Assembly: GCF_029338335.1 (NCBI RefSeq)
Contig: NZ_CP119797.1
Direction: 5' to 3' (one strand)
Origin: Halomontanus rarus
GTDB lineage: Archaea; Halobacteriota; Halobacteria; Halobacteriales; Natrialbaceae
Length of the DNA stretch: 64,000 bases
Shown here: in pieces, positions 55,284 through 63,096 of the stretch
How the letters are laid out: the number at the start of each line of letters is the position of its first letter
How positions within the stretch are numbered: position 1 is the first letter of the stretch
Made by a program: the position numbers and the translations under genes
The notes under the pieces: model-generated
Seen by the model: only the letters and a program-made list of their open reading frames with translations
Databases searched by the model: none
What the model was told of the DNA's origin: nothing

Positions 55284-56621
55284 ATGGCACGAGAGTCGTC
55301 ACGATCACGAGATCGATCGATCGACCGATCGACCGAATTGTTGGAACGCGCACGGGAACTCATCCCGCGGGCCGCCCAGACGAACAGCAAAAGTCCCGCA
55401 CAGTTCGTCCAGGGGGTTTCGCCGACGCACGTCGAGCGAGCCGAGGGCTGTCGAGTCTGGGACGTCGACGGAAACGAGTACATCGATACCGTGATGGGTC
55501 TCGGTCCGAACATGCTCGGACACAACTACCCCGCCGTTACGGAGGCCGTCGAGGACCAACTCGGTGACGGGACCGCGTACTCGATGCCCCACTCGCTGCA
55601 GGTGGACGTCGCGGAACTGATCGTCGACACCGTCCCCTGCGCAGAGATGGTCCGCTTCGGAAAGAACGGCAACGACATGACGGCGCTGTCGGCCAAACTC
55701 GCGCGTGCCCACACGGGAAAGGACGTGATCGCCACGCAGGGCTACCACGGCTGGCCGGACGTCTTCATGAGCGCCGGACCCCTGAATCGCGGTATCCCCG
55801 ACGCGGTCGGCGACTACACGGAGAGCTTCGACTACAACGACATCGAGAGTTTAGAACGTATCTTCGAGGACCACCCCGACGACGTCGCCGCGATCGTGAC
55901 GACGCCGGTGAACCTCTCGGCGCCGGAGGACGACTTCCTCGAGCGGGTGCGAGAGATCGCCGACCGCGAGGAGACCCTGCTCGTATTCGACGAGATCCTG
56001 ACCGGCTACCGCTACGCGCTGGGCGGCGCACAGGAGTACTTTGACGTGACGCCCGATCTCGCGTGCTTCGCGAAGGGCATCTCGAACGGCTACCCCCTCT
56101 CGGCGCTCGCCGGGCGCGAAGACGTCATGCGCACGATAGAGGACGACGACTTCATCTTCTCGATGACCTACGCCGGCGAAGCGGCGTCGCTGGCCGCCGC
56201 GAAGGCCTGCATCACCGAACAGATCGAGCGCGGCGACGTTCACGATCACATCTGGCGCCAGGGGCGCGCTATCCGGGACGGTTACAACGAGCTCGCCGAG
56301 GAGCACGGCGTCGACCACCTCACCGAGTGCGTCGGAATGGGCCCGCGCCCCAACACGACCTTCGAGGACGGCGACGGGGCGGACGCGAACCTGCTCGAGA
56401 GCCTCTTCATGCAGGAGGCCCACAAGGGCGGTGTGCTGTTTGCGGGCTCGCACCTGCCGAGTTACAGCCACGCTGACGAGGACATCGAGGAGATGCTCGC
56501 CGTCTACGACGACGCGATGGGCGTCCTCGCGGAGGCCGTCGAGAGCGGGACGGTCGAGTCGAGCCTCGAAGGCAAACCCGTCGGCGCGTCGCTCCGGGAG
56601 CAACTCGGCGAAGAGGACTGA
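55284..56621 (+). CDS. Class-III aminotransferase (glutamate-1-semialdehyde aminomutase-like)
   Basis: 445 residues from ATG 55284. GCRVWDVDGNEYIDTVMGLGPNMLGHNYP, VRFGKNGNDMTALSAKLARA, GYHGWPDVF, LLVFDEILTGYR and CFAKGISNGYPLSA (PLP Lys) give the fold type I class III pattern. HemL performs tetrapyrrole synthesis, but the N-G-N-D-M segment and the sugar-gene setting suggest an amino-sugar or polysaccharide-related aminotransferase. An unusual Arg/Ser/Asp-rich N-terminus (RDRSIDRST) is encoded by a GATC-rich run. Probably converts a carbonyl to an amine or the reverse. Confidence 0.85.
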   Translation: MARESSRSRDRSIDRSTELLERARELIPRAAQTNSKSPAQFVQGVSPTHVERAEGCRVWDVDGNEYIDTVMGLGPNMLGHNYPAVTEAVEDQLGDGTAYSMPHSLQVDVAELIVDTVPCAEMVRFGKNGNDMTALSAKLARAHTGKDVIATQGYHGWPDVFMSAGPLNRGIPDAVGDYTESFDYNDIESLERIFEDHPDDVAAIVTTPVNLSAPEDDFLERVREIADREETLLVFDEILTGYRYALGGAQEYFDVTPDLACFAKGISNGYPLSALAGREDVMRTIEDDDFIFSMTYAGEAASLAAAKACITEQIERGDVHDHIWRQGRAIRDGYNELAEEHGVDHLTECVGMGPRPNTTFEDGDGADANLLESLFMQEAHKGGVLFAGSHLPSYSHADEDIEEMLAVYDDAMGVLAEAVESGTVESSLEGKPVGASLREQLGEED

Positions 56622-56986
56622 TCGACGGCGTCGACGACACCGTCGAGGAGTGTCTCGAGTGCGACCGGTCGATCGGAGCCTCCGTCGAAGACCATCCGGG
56701 CACCTGCGACGGCCGGGCGAGCGTTGATCCGCGACTCGACGAGGAAGGGGCGGCGGCCCTCGAGGAACTGCGCTCCGTTCGAGTAGCGTCGTTCCCGCAC
56801 GAGTTCGCCCCGTGAGACGGTCCGAGCGCTGGTGCGACGGTCAACCCGTGCGGTCGCGCGGCTCGTCTGCCGACGGCCAGAGCGGAGTACACCGCCAGCA
56901 AGATCGATAGGTTCCGATCGTCGAGACGGTCGGTGCTCGAGGCGATACCCCGACGAACCGCCCAGAAGAAATCGCGGTGCCGTCGC
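56622..56986. other. Intergenic with coding-like minus-strand fragment
   Basis: Between convergent genes. The minus strand from about 56820 to 56625 reads with high GC3: SRGELVRERRYSNGAQFLEG, RRPFLVESRINARPAVAGAR, VALETLLDGVVDAVD. This looks like a protein fragment, but I cannot assign a family and there is no start signal; it may be a truncated gene end. Confidence 0.35.
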
Positions 56987-58675
56987 CTATTCGAACAGCG
57001 AGAGGACGTTTTCGCTTCGGACCCGGTCTCGCTCCTCCTCGGAGACGGGAAGCTCTTCGGTGTAGATGTAGTGTGACTGGAAGTTGAGCAGCGGGAGTTT
57101 CGGTCCGGTCACCAGTCGATCGACGCCGACGGTCTCGACGATGTCCGCTCCCTGATAGGGGAAGAACATGTAGAGATCGTCGAGGACGAACAGCGTCTCG
57201 CCGGAGCGGGTCTTGTTGTTCAGCCTGACTCCGCGCGGATACTTGGTCGCCGTCTCACGGACGATCTTCTCCGCGTGAGTCCACGCGTTGGCGACGACGA
57301 CGTCCGCCTCGGGAGACTGCTGCAGTACGTCGACGAGCGCGTCGGCCTGCTCGTCCGACCAGTTCTTGCTCCCGACCTCGTCGTAGTCGCGGATCTTCCA
57401 GTTGGAGTGGTGCTGGCGCTTGTCCTCGAGCTGGCCGACGAACATCACGGGGACATCGTAGTCGGCACAGGCATCCAGCAGGTCGACGACGCCGGGGTCG
57501 TCGACGGCGTAGTCGTGGTACAGTGGGAACAGGCGAACCCCCTGCATTCCGAGTTCCTCGATGCACTCTCGCAAGTCCTCCTCCCACATAGGGTAGGTGG
57601 GATCGATCGTAGCCAGCGGAACGAAGCGATCCTCGTGGCCAGCGTTCTCGATCTCCGCGGCGAGCTCGCGGTTACCGGGTTGGGGATCGCGGTAGAAGAC
57701 GGCGTCGAACGACGAGACGACCGCTTTGTCGACCCCCTCGCGATCCATCGTGTCGACGACGTCGTCCGCGGTCGAATCGAGTTGACTCCAGGGAAAATCG
57801 CCGACGTAGGCGTTGGCGTCGACGATCGTCTCCGGACGCGGCTCCTCGCTCGCCGCGAAGAGATCTCGCGCCGCCTCGATACCCGTCTCGACCTCGTTTT
57901 CGGAGAGCGTATTCGGCGTCGAGTCCGGAATTAGCGACTCCATGTTGTACGCGATCTCGGCCTTCTGTTCGGGGGTGAGATTCGCCCCCTGTAGCTTGCC
58001 GAACCCGGGCAGGAACCACGTGTCGGTCCCGTAGAGGAGTCGATCGGTCCCGAGGTACTCGGCGGCCATCTCGAGTTGACCGGCGTCGCACACCGACCCG
58101 CTGGTGTCGAGGTAGACGTTCTCGAGGTCCGCGAGGTTCTTACAGCGGTACTCCCAGACGCCGCCGCCGCCGATGTGACCGGAGACGAGTTTGAGTTCGG
58201 GGAACCGCTCGGCCAGTCCGCGGACGTTATCGGAGTTCGACTCCTTGGGTTTGCGGGGATGGCGCTCGCCCCTTCGGCGGTGACTGACGTGGGAGATGAT
58301 CGGCACGTCCATGTCGACGGCCGCCTCCGCGAGGGGGTCGACTGCTGGATCGTCGAGAAACGTCTGGGCGTAGAGTTTCAGTCCGATGAGGCCGTCCTCC
58401 TCGACGGCCCGGCGGAACTCCTGGACGCCCTCCTCGCCCCAGAGCGGGCTTGCGCGCGCCCATCCGTAGAACAGGTCGGGGTGTTCGTCCGTCATCTTCG
58501 CGACCGTTCGGTTGTTCTCGTAGCACTCGTCGACGGTCTCTCCGCGCTCGCCGATGAGACAGATACGCTCGACGCCGAGGCGATCCGCGATACTCCGTAC
58601 TTGGTCGGCGCGCTCTGCGCGCGCTTCCGGCGTCGATGTGTCTTCCGTCCACAGGTGGAAGTGAGAGTCTATCAT
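56987..58675 (-). CDS. Two-domain amidohydrolase (active half N-terminal), copy 3
   Basis: 562 residues, one longer than copies 1 and 2. The N-terminal half has MIDSHFHLW (H5, H7), SHV, SGHI and YGTDTW intact. The C-terminal half starts IVDANAYVGDFPWSQ and ends TGPKLP, lacking ligands. The paralogue with the opposite arrangement (58749-60374) lies directly upstream on the same strand, 73 bp away. A TATA box at 58701-58712 gives it its own start, although co-transcription is also possible. Same class as the genes at 15486 and 17318; substrate unknown. Confidence 0.85.
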   Translation of the reverse strand: MIDSHFHLWTEDTSTPEARAERADQVRSIADRLGVERICLIGERGETVDECYENNRTVAKMTDEHPDLFYGWARASPLWGEEGVQEFRRAVEEDGLIGLKLYAQTFLDDPAVDPLAEAAVDMDVPIISHVSHRRRGERHPRKPKESNSDNVRGLAERFPELKLVSGHIGGGGVWEYRCKNLADLENVYLDTSGSVCDAGQLEMAAEYLGTDRLLYGTDTWFLPGFGKLQGANLTPEQKAEIAYNMESLIPDSTPNTLSENEVETGIEAARDLFAASEEPRPETIVDANAYVGDFPWSQLDSTADDVVDTMDREGVDKAVVSSFDAVFYRDPQPGNRELAAEIENAGHEDRFVPLATIDPTYPMWEEDLRECIEELGMQGVRLFPLYHDYAVDDPGVVDLLDACADYDVPVMFVGQLEDKRQHHSNWKIRDYDEVGSKNWSDEQADALVDVLQQSPEADVVVANAWTHAEKIVRETATKYPRGVRLNNKTRSGETLFVLDDLYMFFPYQGADIVETVGVDRLVTGPKLPLLNFQSHYIYTEELPVSEEERDRVRSENVLSLFE

Positions 58676-58700
58676 GCGCTGTCTTCCAAGAACGAAGGGT

Positions 58701-58712
58701 GCCTATTAAATG
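58701..58712 (-). promoter_or_regulatory. TATA box for amidohydrolase copy 3
   Basis: Minus-strand CATTTAATAGGC lies about 32 nt before ATG 58675, between two amidohydrolase genes of the same strand. Confidence 0.6.
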
Positions 58713-58748
58713 TTGGTAGACGGTACCGAAGTCCTTCGTCGAGGCGAT

Positions 58749-60374
58749 TCAGCGCTCGTTCCGATAGGCCTCGGGCAGCGCGTCCATCTCTGAGAGCAGT
58801 CGGAGTCCGTTCTCTCGCATGTGCAGCCGTCGCTGTTCCTCGTTCATGCGAGCGTAGGTCGCCCACCCGACCTGCGACTCGGGGGCCCGCGCGCCAAGGT
58901 CCGTGCCGAAGAAGACCCGCTCCGGCCCCACCTGATCGACGAGGTACTCGATGATTCCGTCGACGTTGTACGAGAAGGTGATCTCGAGCAGCACGTTGTC
59001 GTGCTCCCGTGCGACGGAGACGAAGTTGTCCGCCCGGTCCCACGCTCGGCCCGCGTGGTACAACATCAGCGTCATGTTCGGATAGTTTCCGGCGACCCGC
59101 CGAAACCGCTCGGTCTCCTCGTCGTCCATCCGCGCGTGGGTGACGACCAGACACTCCCGCTCGTCGGCGAACTCGTAGACTGGACCGTAGGCCGGATCGT
59201 CGGCCGGCGTGTCGTGGATCGCCGGATGGATCTTGATCATCCGCATCCCCAACTCGTCGAAACACCGCTCGAGTTCCCCGCGAACGTCGTCCCAGTTGGG
59301 GTTCGCAACCGCGAACGGCACCAACCGGTCGGGGTAGCGTCGCGCCGCCCGTGCGGCGGTGTCGTTCCCTGCGGGACCGCCTCGAGTCTGCGAGACGCAA
59401 CAGAGCGCGATTCCGGTACGGTCCATCTGTTCGACGATCCCGTCGGCGTCCGGACGGGTTTCGCCCGGCGCCGATTCGTCGCGAACGTGGCCGTGCACGT
59501 CGATGATCTCGTAGGGGACCCGTTTCAACGAACGGACGGGAGCGCGGCCGGCCGCCTCCCAGTCACGAGCCGTCTCTCCCAGCAGTTCGCTCAGATTCTC
59601 GCCCGCTACCTTGCGTCGCTCTTCGCGGGTCAGCGACGACAGCAGGACCGCGGACAGACCCGCGCCGGCGGACGCGTGGGGCAGGTGGCTCCCGAACAGT
59701 AGCCTGTCGACGCCGCACTCGTCGACGAACTGCCGCGCGCCGTCGTGGATCTGAAAACGGGCCGTGTCGATGTGGAGGTTGGTGGTGCCGTTGACCGCCT
59801 CTACGATGTCCTCCATCTCGGCGAAATTTCCGCCCATGGAGGGGTTGACCAGCTGCGTCAGGACGACGTTCAGTCCCGGCCGATCGTACGCCGTGTGCTG
59901 GTGCTGTGCGGCGAGCTCCCCGACTTCCTCGTACGTGAACCCGTCGTTCAGGATGCTAGTCAGGGCGTCGAGAACGAGGAGCGCGTTCGCCCGCTCGAGG
60001 CCGGTGAGTAGCGGCTCGACCGCATCGTCGGTGAGGCGGTAGTCGTGTTCCCCGGGGAACATTCGGACCGCGGAGACTCCCGCCGCGTCCATGGCGTCGA
60101 TCAGCGCGTCGACGGAGCCATACTCCTCGACGGCAGCCGGACTGACGACCCAGGCGGGCGTCAACCGCGAATAGTTCGCGATCTCGTCCAGGAGCCGATC
60201 GTTGCTGGCTTTGGCGCTGCCGGTTCGAGCGGTGACGTGATAGACCAGCGCGCGGTCGATCCCGACTCGATCCATCTCCTCGAGCAACGCCTCCGGGGAG
60301 TCGATTCCGCCGGTCGGACGAGATTCGCTCTCGCCCGTCCAGACGTCGAGATCGTACACCGGTGGGGTGATCAT
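58749..60374 (-). CDS. Two-domain amidohydrolase (active half C-terminal), cytosolic
   Basis: 541 residues, no signal peptide, otherwise parallel to the Tat-exported protein at 4697-6607. The first half starts YDLDVWTGESES without HxH and has G228-S-H230 in place of G-T-D. The second half contains I-D-V-H294-G-H296, KIHPAIHD and FFGTD492, then GWATYARMNEEQRRLHMRENGLRLL, which is almost the same as the exported paralogue's end. SD-like GAGGTAG lies just before the ATG. Same reaction class; compartment differs from its paralogue. Divergent from the mandelate-racemase-like gene. Confidence 0.86.
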   Translation of the reverse strand: MITPPVYDLDVWTGESESRPTGGIDSPEALLEEMDRVGIDRALVYHVTARTGSAKASNDRLLDEIANYSRLTPAWVVSPAAVEEYGSVDALIDAMDAAGVSAVRMFPGEHDYRLTDDAVEPLLTGLERANALLVLDALTSILNDGFTYEEVGELAAQHQHTAYDRPGLNVVLTQLVNPSMGGNFAEMEDIVEAVNGTTNLHIDTARFQIHDGARQFVDECGVDRLLFGSHLPHASAGAGLSAVLLSSLTREERRKVAGENLSELLGETARDWEAAGRAPVRSLKRVPYEIIDVHGHVRDESAPGETRPDADGIVEQMDRTGIALCCVSQTRGGPAGNDTAARAARRYPDRLVPFAVANPNWDDVRGELERCFDELGMRMIKIHPAIHDTPADDPAYGPVYEFADERECLVVTHARMDDEETERFRRVAGNYPNMTLMLYHAGRAWDRADNFVSVAREHDNVLLEITFSYNVDGIIEYLVDQVGPERVFFGTDLGARAPESQVGWATYARMNEEQRRLHMRENGLRLLSEMDALPEAYRNER

Positions 60375-60621
60375 CTCGTTCTACCTCTATCGCCGGCAAT
60401 CGCGACGTCCGAAGTCGCGAGTGCCCGCGAGTCGATACCTGCTCGAACCTCGAACGCGTTCGACGCGCTGGTGCAGCCTGAACTCGTGTCCAACGGTAGC
60501 ATGGTTCGTCATTCGACCGTGATACCAAAAACCTAGGCGTCTCTCCGATTTCGACCGGATTCTCGTTCGCGAGTGACAGGGGAAACGGTTATGTTCCCGG
60601 TTACGAAAGCGGCCTCTACGA

Positions 60622-61791
60622 ATGCACATTGTAGATGTCGACGTGGAAATCGTCACCGTCGGCCGAAACTTCGGCACGACGTCCGCCGTCAAAGAAACCG
60701 AGGAGAGCGTGTTCGGGTACCTTCGGTTGACGGCCGACGACGGTACCACCGGCGTCGGCGAAATCTCCGATATCGAAGACCCGGAATCGATGCCCGCCGC
60801 CGCGGTCGTCGAGGAAGAGGTCGGGTCGTTCCTCGAAGGGGCGGACCCGCGCGCCGTAAATAAGCTCACGAGGAGGATGGACGGCGAGGTTCGACTGGGC
60901 GAATTCGACTTCCACTCGTTTCAACAGTTGACGCTCGCCGCGGTCGATCACGCCCTCTACGACCTCGTCGGAAACTACTACGACGTTCCGTCCTACCAAC
61001 TGCTCGGCGGCCGAACTCGGGACGTCACCCTCAGCTGGGTCGTCTACACGCGCCAGGAACCGGACGCGATCGACGCCTTGCGAGAGGAGGTCCAGACGCG
61101 ATTCGATCAGGGCTTCGACGCGTTCAAGCTCAAGGTCGGCGAGGTCGATCCGCACGTCGACCACGAGCGAATCGAGGCGGTCCGAGAAATCGTCGGTGAC
61201 GAGGCGCAGGTGTTCGTCGACGCGCAGGGCGTCTGGGAACTCGAGGAGGCCATCGAGAACGTCCGACTGTTCGAGGAAGCTGGTATCGACGGGATCGAAA
61301 CGCCCGTGGGCCATCCCGACCGATCGGTCGACGCGCCCGGCTCGTACTACGACATCCCCTTGCTCCCGTCCGAACTTGCGACGGTCCGCGAGGAGACGAA
61401 TACGCCCGTCTTCGAGCACGTGCTCGATCCGGAGTTCGGACTGGCGCTCGCCGCCGAAGACGCCGTCGACGTGTTCACCGTCGAGGCTTGCGCCGGCGGT
61501 CTCAACCGTGCTCAGCGAATACTCGCGATCGCCGACGGTGCAGGCATCGACGCTCGACTCGGAAGTACCGGCGAGTTGGGCGTCGGCACGTTAGCCGCCG
61601 CCGCGCTGGGCGCATCGTCTCCCGCGATCACGTATCCCTGCGACCTCGCCGGCCCGATGATCTACGACGACGACGTTCTCGAGGCGGGGATCGAGTACCG
61701 CGACGGTCTGCTTCGGCCTCCAGACACTCCCGGACTCGGGTTCGATCTTCGGACCGCCCTGTTCGAGTCCCCGCGGTCCGAACGGAGGTGA
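60622..61791 (+). CDS. Mandelate racemase/muconate lactonizing enzyme-family protein
   Basis: 389 residues. Capping domain, then K169-L-K171, D200, E226 and a Glu at 265 in PVFEH as the third ligand. The terminal barrel segment GSTGELGVGTLAAAALGASSPAITYPCDLAGP has no His in the position used by mandelate racemase, so only the Lys base may act, as in the MLE or dipeptide epimerase subgroups. It abstracts the alpha-proton of a carboxylate. Its stop lies inside the Shine-Dalgarno of the next gene, so the two are translationally coupled. TATA-like GGTTATGTTC is about 31 nt before the ATG. Confidence 0.88.
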   Translation: MHIVDVDVEIVTVGRNFGTTSAVKETEESVFGYLRLTADDGTTGVGEISDIEDPESMPAAAVVEEEVGSFLEGADPRAVNKLTRRMDGEVRLGEFDFHSFQQLTLAAVDHALYDLVGNYYDVPSYQLLGGRTRDVTLSWVVYTRQEPDAIDALREEVQTRFDQGFDAFKLKVGEVDPHVDHERIEAVREIVGDEAQVFVDAQGVWELEEAIENVRLFEEAGIDGIETPVGHPDRSVDAPGSYYDIPLLPSELATVREETNTPVFEHVLDPEFGLALAAEDAVDVFTVEACAGGLNRAQRILAIADGAGIDARLGSTGELGVGTLAAAALGASSPAITYPCDLAGPMIYDDDVLEAGIEYRDGLLRPPDTPGLGFDLRTALFESPRSERR

Positions 61792-61793
61792 TC
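61784..61793 (+). promoter_or_regulatory. Strong Shine-Dalgarno that sets a GTG start
   Basis: GGAGGTGATC matches the 16S rRNA 3' end fully and is 9 nt (from GGAGG) before GTG 61798. It contains the TGA stop of the upstream gene at 61789-61791. Confidence 0.8.
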
Positions 61794-61797
61794 GCGA

Positions 61798-62790
61798 GTG
61801 GAACATCCACACGCTTCCGACGTCGAAGAGCGCGAGACGACCGACGACGGCTTCTCGCGGGGCTGGGGTGCCCACTTCCAGCCGTCGGAGAACTACTGGG
61901 TCGACTGTCACATGCACCTTCGCGAGGAGGACGCGGAGACGATGCTCGACCTCCTCGAGTCGTGGGGTGACCGCCTCGAGGCGTGGCGATTCCGGCGGAC
62001 GGTGGCGCTCGACGGCTCGCCTTCGACCGCCGACGCGTTCGAGGCGGCCGCGGACGCCGACGACCGGTTGCAGTGGCTGGTGTGGCTCGACCCCGACGAA
62101 CCCGACCTCGAGGGGCTCGAGCGGTGTCTGGAGGCGGGTGCAACGGGGCTGAAGCTCCACAACAGGCCGGTCATCCAGAACGCGATCGATCCGTCCGTCT
62201 GGCACTCGGCGGAGTGGAGCCGACTGTTCGATCGACTGGGCGAGGCCGGACTGCCCGTCCTCTGGCACGTGACCCAACGGCTCACCGAGGCACCGTACAC
62301 GGGTGGCGGCCGGAACAGCTACTGGGAAACTGGGTGGGAGAACGGCTGCGAGTTTACGAACGAGGACTTGCTCCAGTCGTTCCTGACGGTCGTCGAGCAG
62401 CACCCGGAGACGGATTTCGTCGGCGCCCACCAACTCCATCTCGGGTTCGACCGACTGGACGACCTTCTGGCGGCGCATCCGAACCTCTACATCGACACGA
62501 GCATCGGCTGTTTCGTCCGGTGGGGTGACCGAATGTACGAGGAAGACCGGGACCGGGCTAGAGAGTTCTTCTGCGAGTGGGACGACCGAATCCTCTTCGG
62601 AACGGACTGTCTCCTGCGGACCGAGTTGCTGAACGAGACCCTCTACCAGCAGTTCCTCGGTCACGTCCGCTACATCAGACAGCTTCGACTGCCCGAGACG
62701 GTGCTCCAGAAGGTCTCCCACCGCAACGCCGAGCGAGTCTTCGGACTCCCGTCCGCCGACCCGTCGATGAAGGGGACGCTCAGACCCTGA
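61798..62790 (+). CDS. Single-domain amidohydrolase
   Basis: 330 residues from GTG 61798. VDCH38-M-H40, KLHNRP, LWHVTQRL, VGAHQLHLGF and LFGTDCLLR supply a full COG2159-type metal site. It has only one half, the intact one, unlike the five fused relatives in the window. Coupled to the mandelate-racemase-like gene by an overlapping SD/stop, so the two probably act on the same or consecutive metabolites. A 25-30-residue N-terminal extension precedes the barrel. Cytoplasmic. Confidence 0.87.
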   Translation: MEHPHASDVEERETTDDGFSRGWGAHFQPSENYWVDCHMHLREEDAETMLDLLESWGDRLEAWRFRRTVALDGSPSTADAFEAAADADDRLQWLVWLDPDEPDLEGLERCLEAGATGLKLHNRPVIQNAIDPSVWHSAEWSRLFDRLGEAGLPVLWHVTQRLTEAPYTGGGRNSYWETGWENGCEFTNEDLLQSFLTVVEQHPETDFVGAHQLHLGFDRLDDLLAAHPNLYIDTSIGCFVRWGDRMYEEDRDRAREFFCEWDDRILFGTDCLLRTELLNETLYQQFLGHVRYIRQLRLPETVLQKVSHRNAERVFGLPSADPSMKGTLRP

Positions 62791-63064
62791 CGGTGGCGGT
62801 CCGTGTTCCGGGACGAGAACCGACGGTCCGCGGTCGTCGGTGAGCACTCTCGAGGTGTTCGAGTCCACCTTCGACGTCGAACGGGAGAGCGGAGCGACTC
62901 TCCTCGCGGACGGCGGGCGGACTCTCGCGACGCTTACGGCACAGCTTTCGATTCGCGCGTTTCGACCGTCTCCGAGTGGGATCGAGTTTCGCAACTCTAT
63001 CGGACGAGATCCCGCGTCGTCGGCACGTTCGGAGCGTATCGTCGCCCCCAGACGTGCGAAATAG
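62791..63064 (+). other. Intergenic, no supported gene
   Basis: A GTG-started 74-codon frame at 62840 has plausible content but no signals or family. Nothing else was seen. Confidence 0.35.
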
Positions 63065-63071
63065 CTTTATC
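63065..63071 (+). promoter_or_regulatory. TATA box for second nitrilase gene
   Basis: CTTTATC (63065-63071) is about 29 nt before ATG 63097. Confidence 0.6.
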
Positions 63072-63096
63072 TCCCCGAAGCACGAACCGACGTCGC

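Noticed and set aside
55310..55330. GATC/GATCGACC run as a possible regulatory repeat
   Set aside because: It lies inside the N-terminus of the class-III aminotransferase and encodes Arg/Ser/Asp residues.
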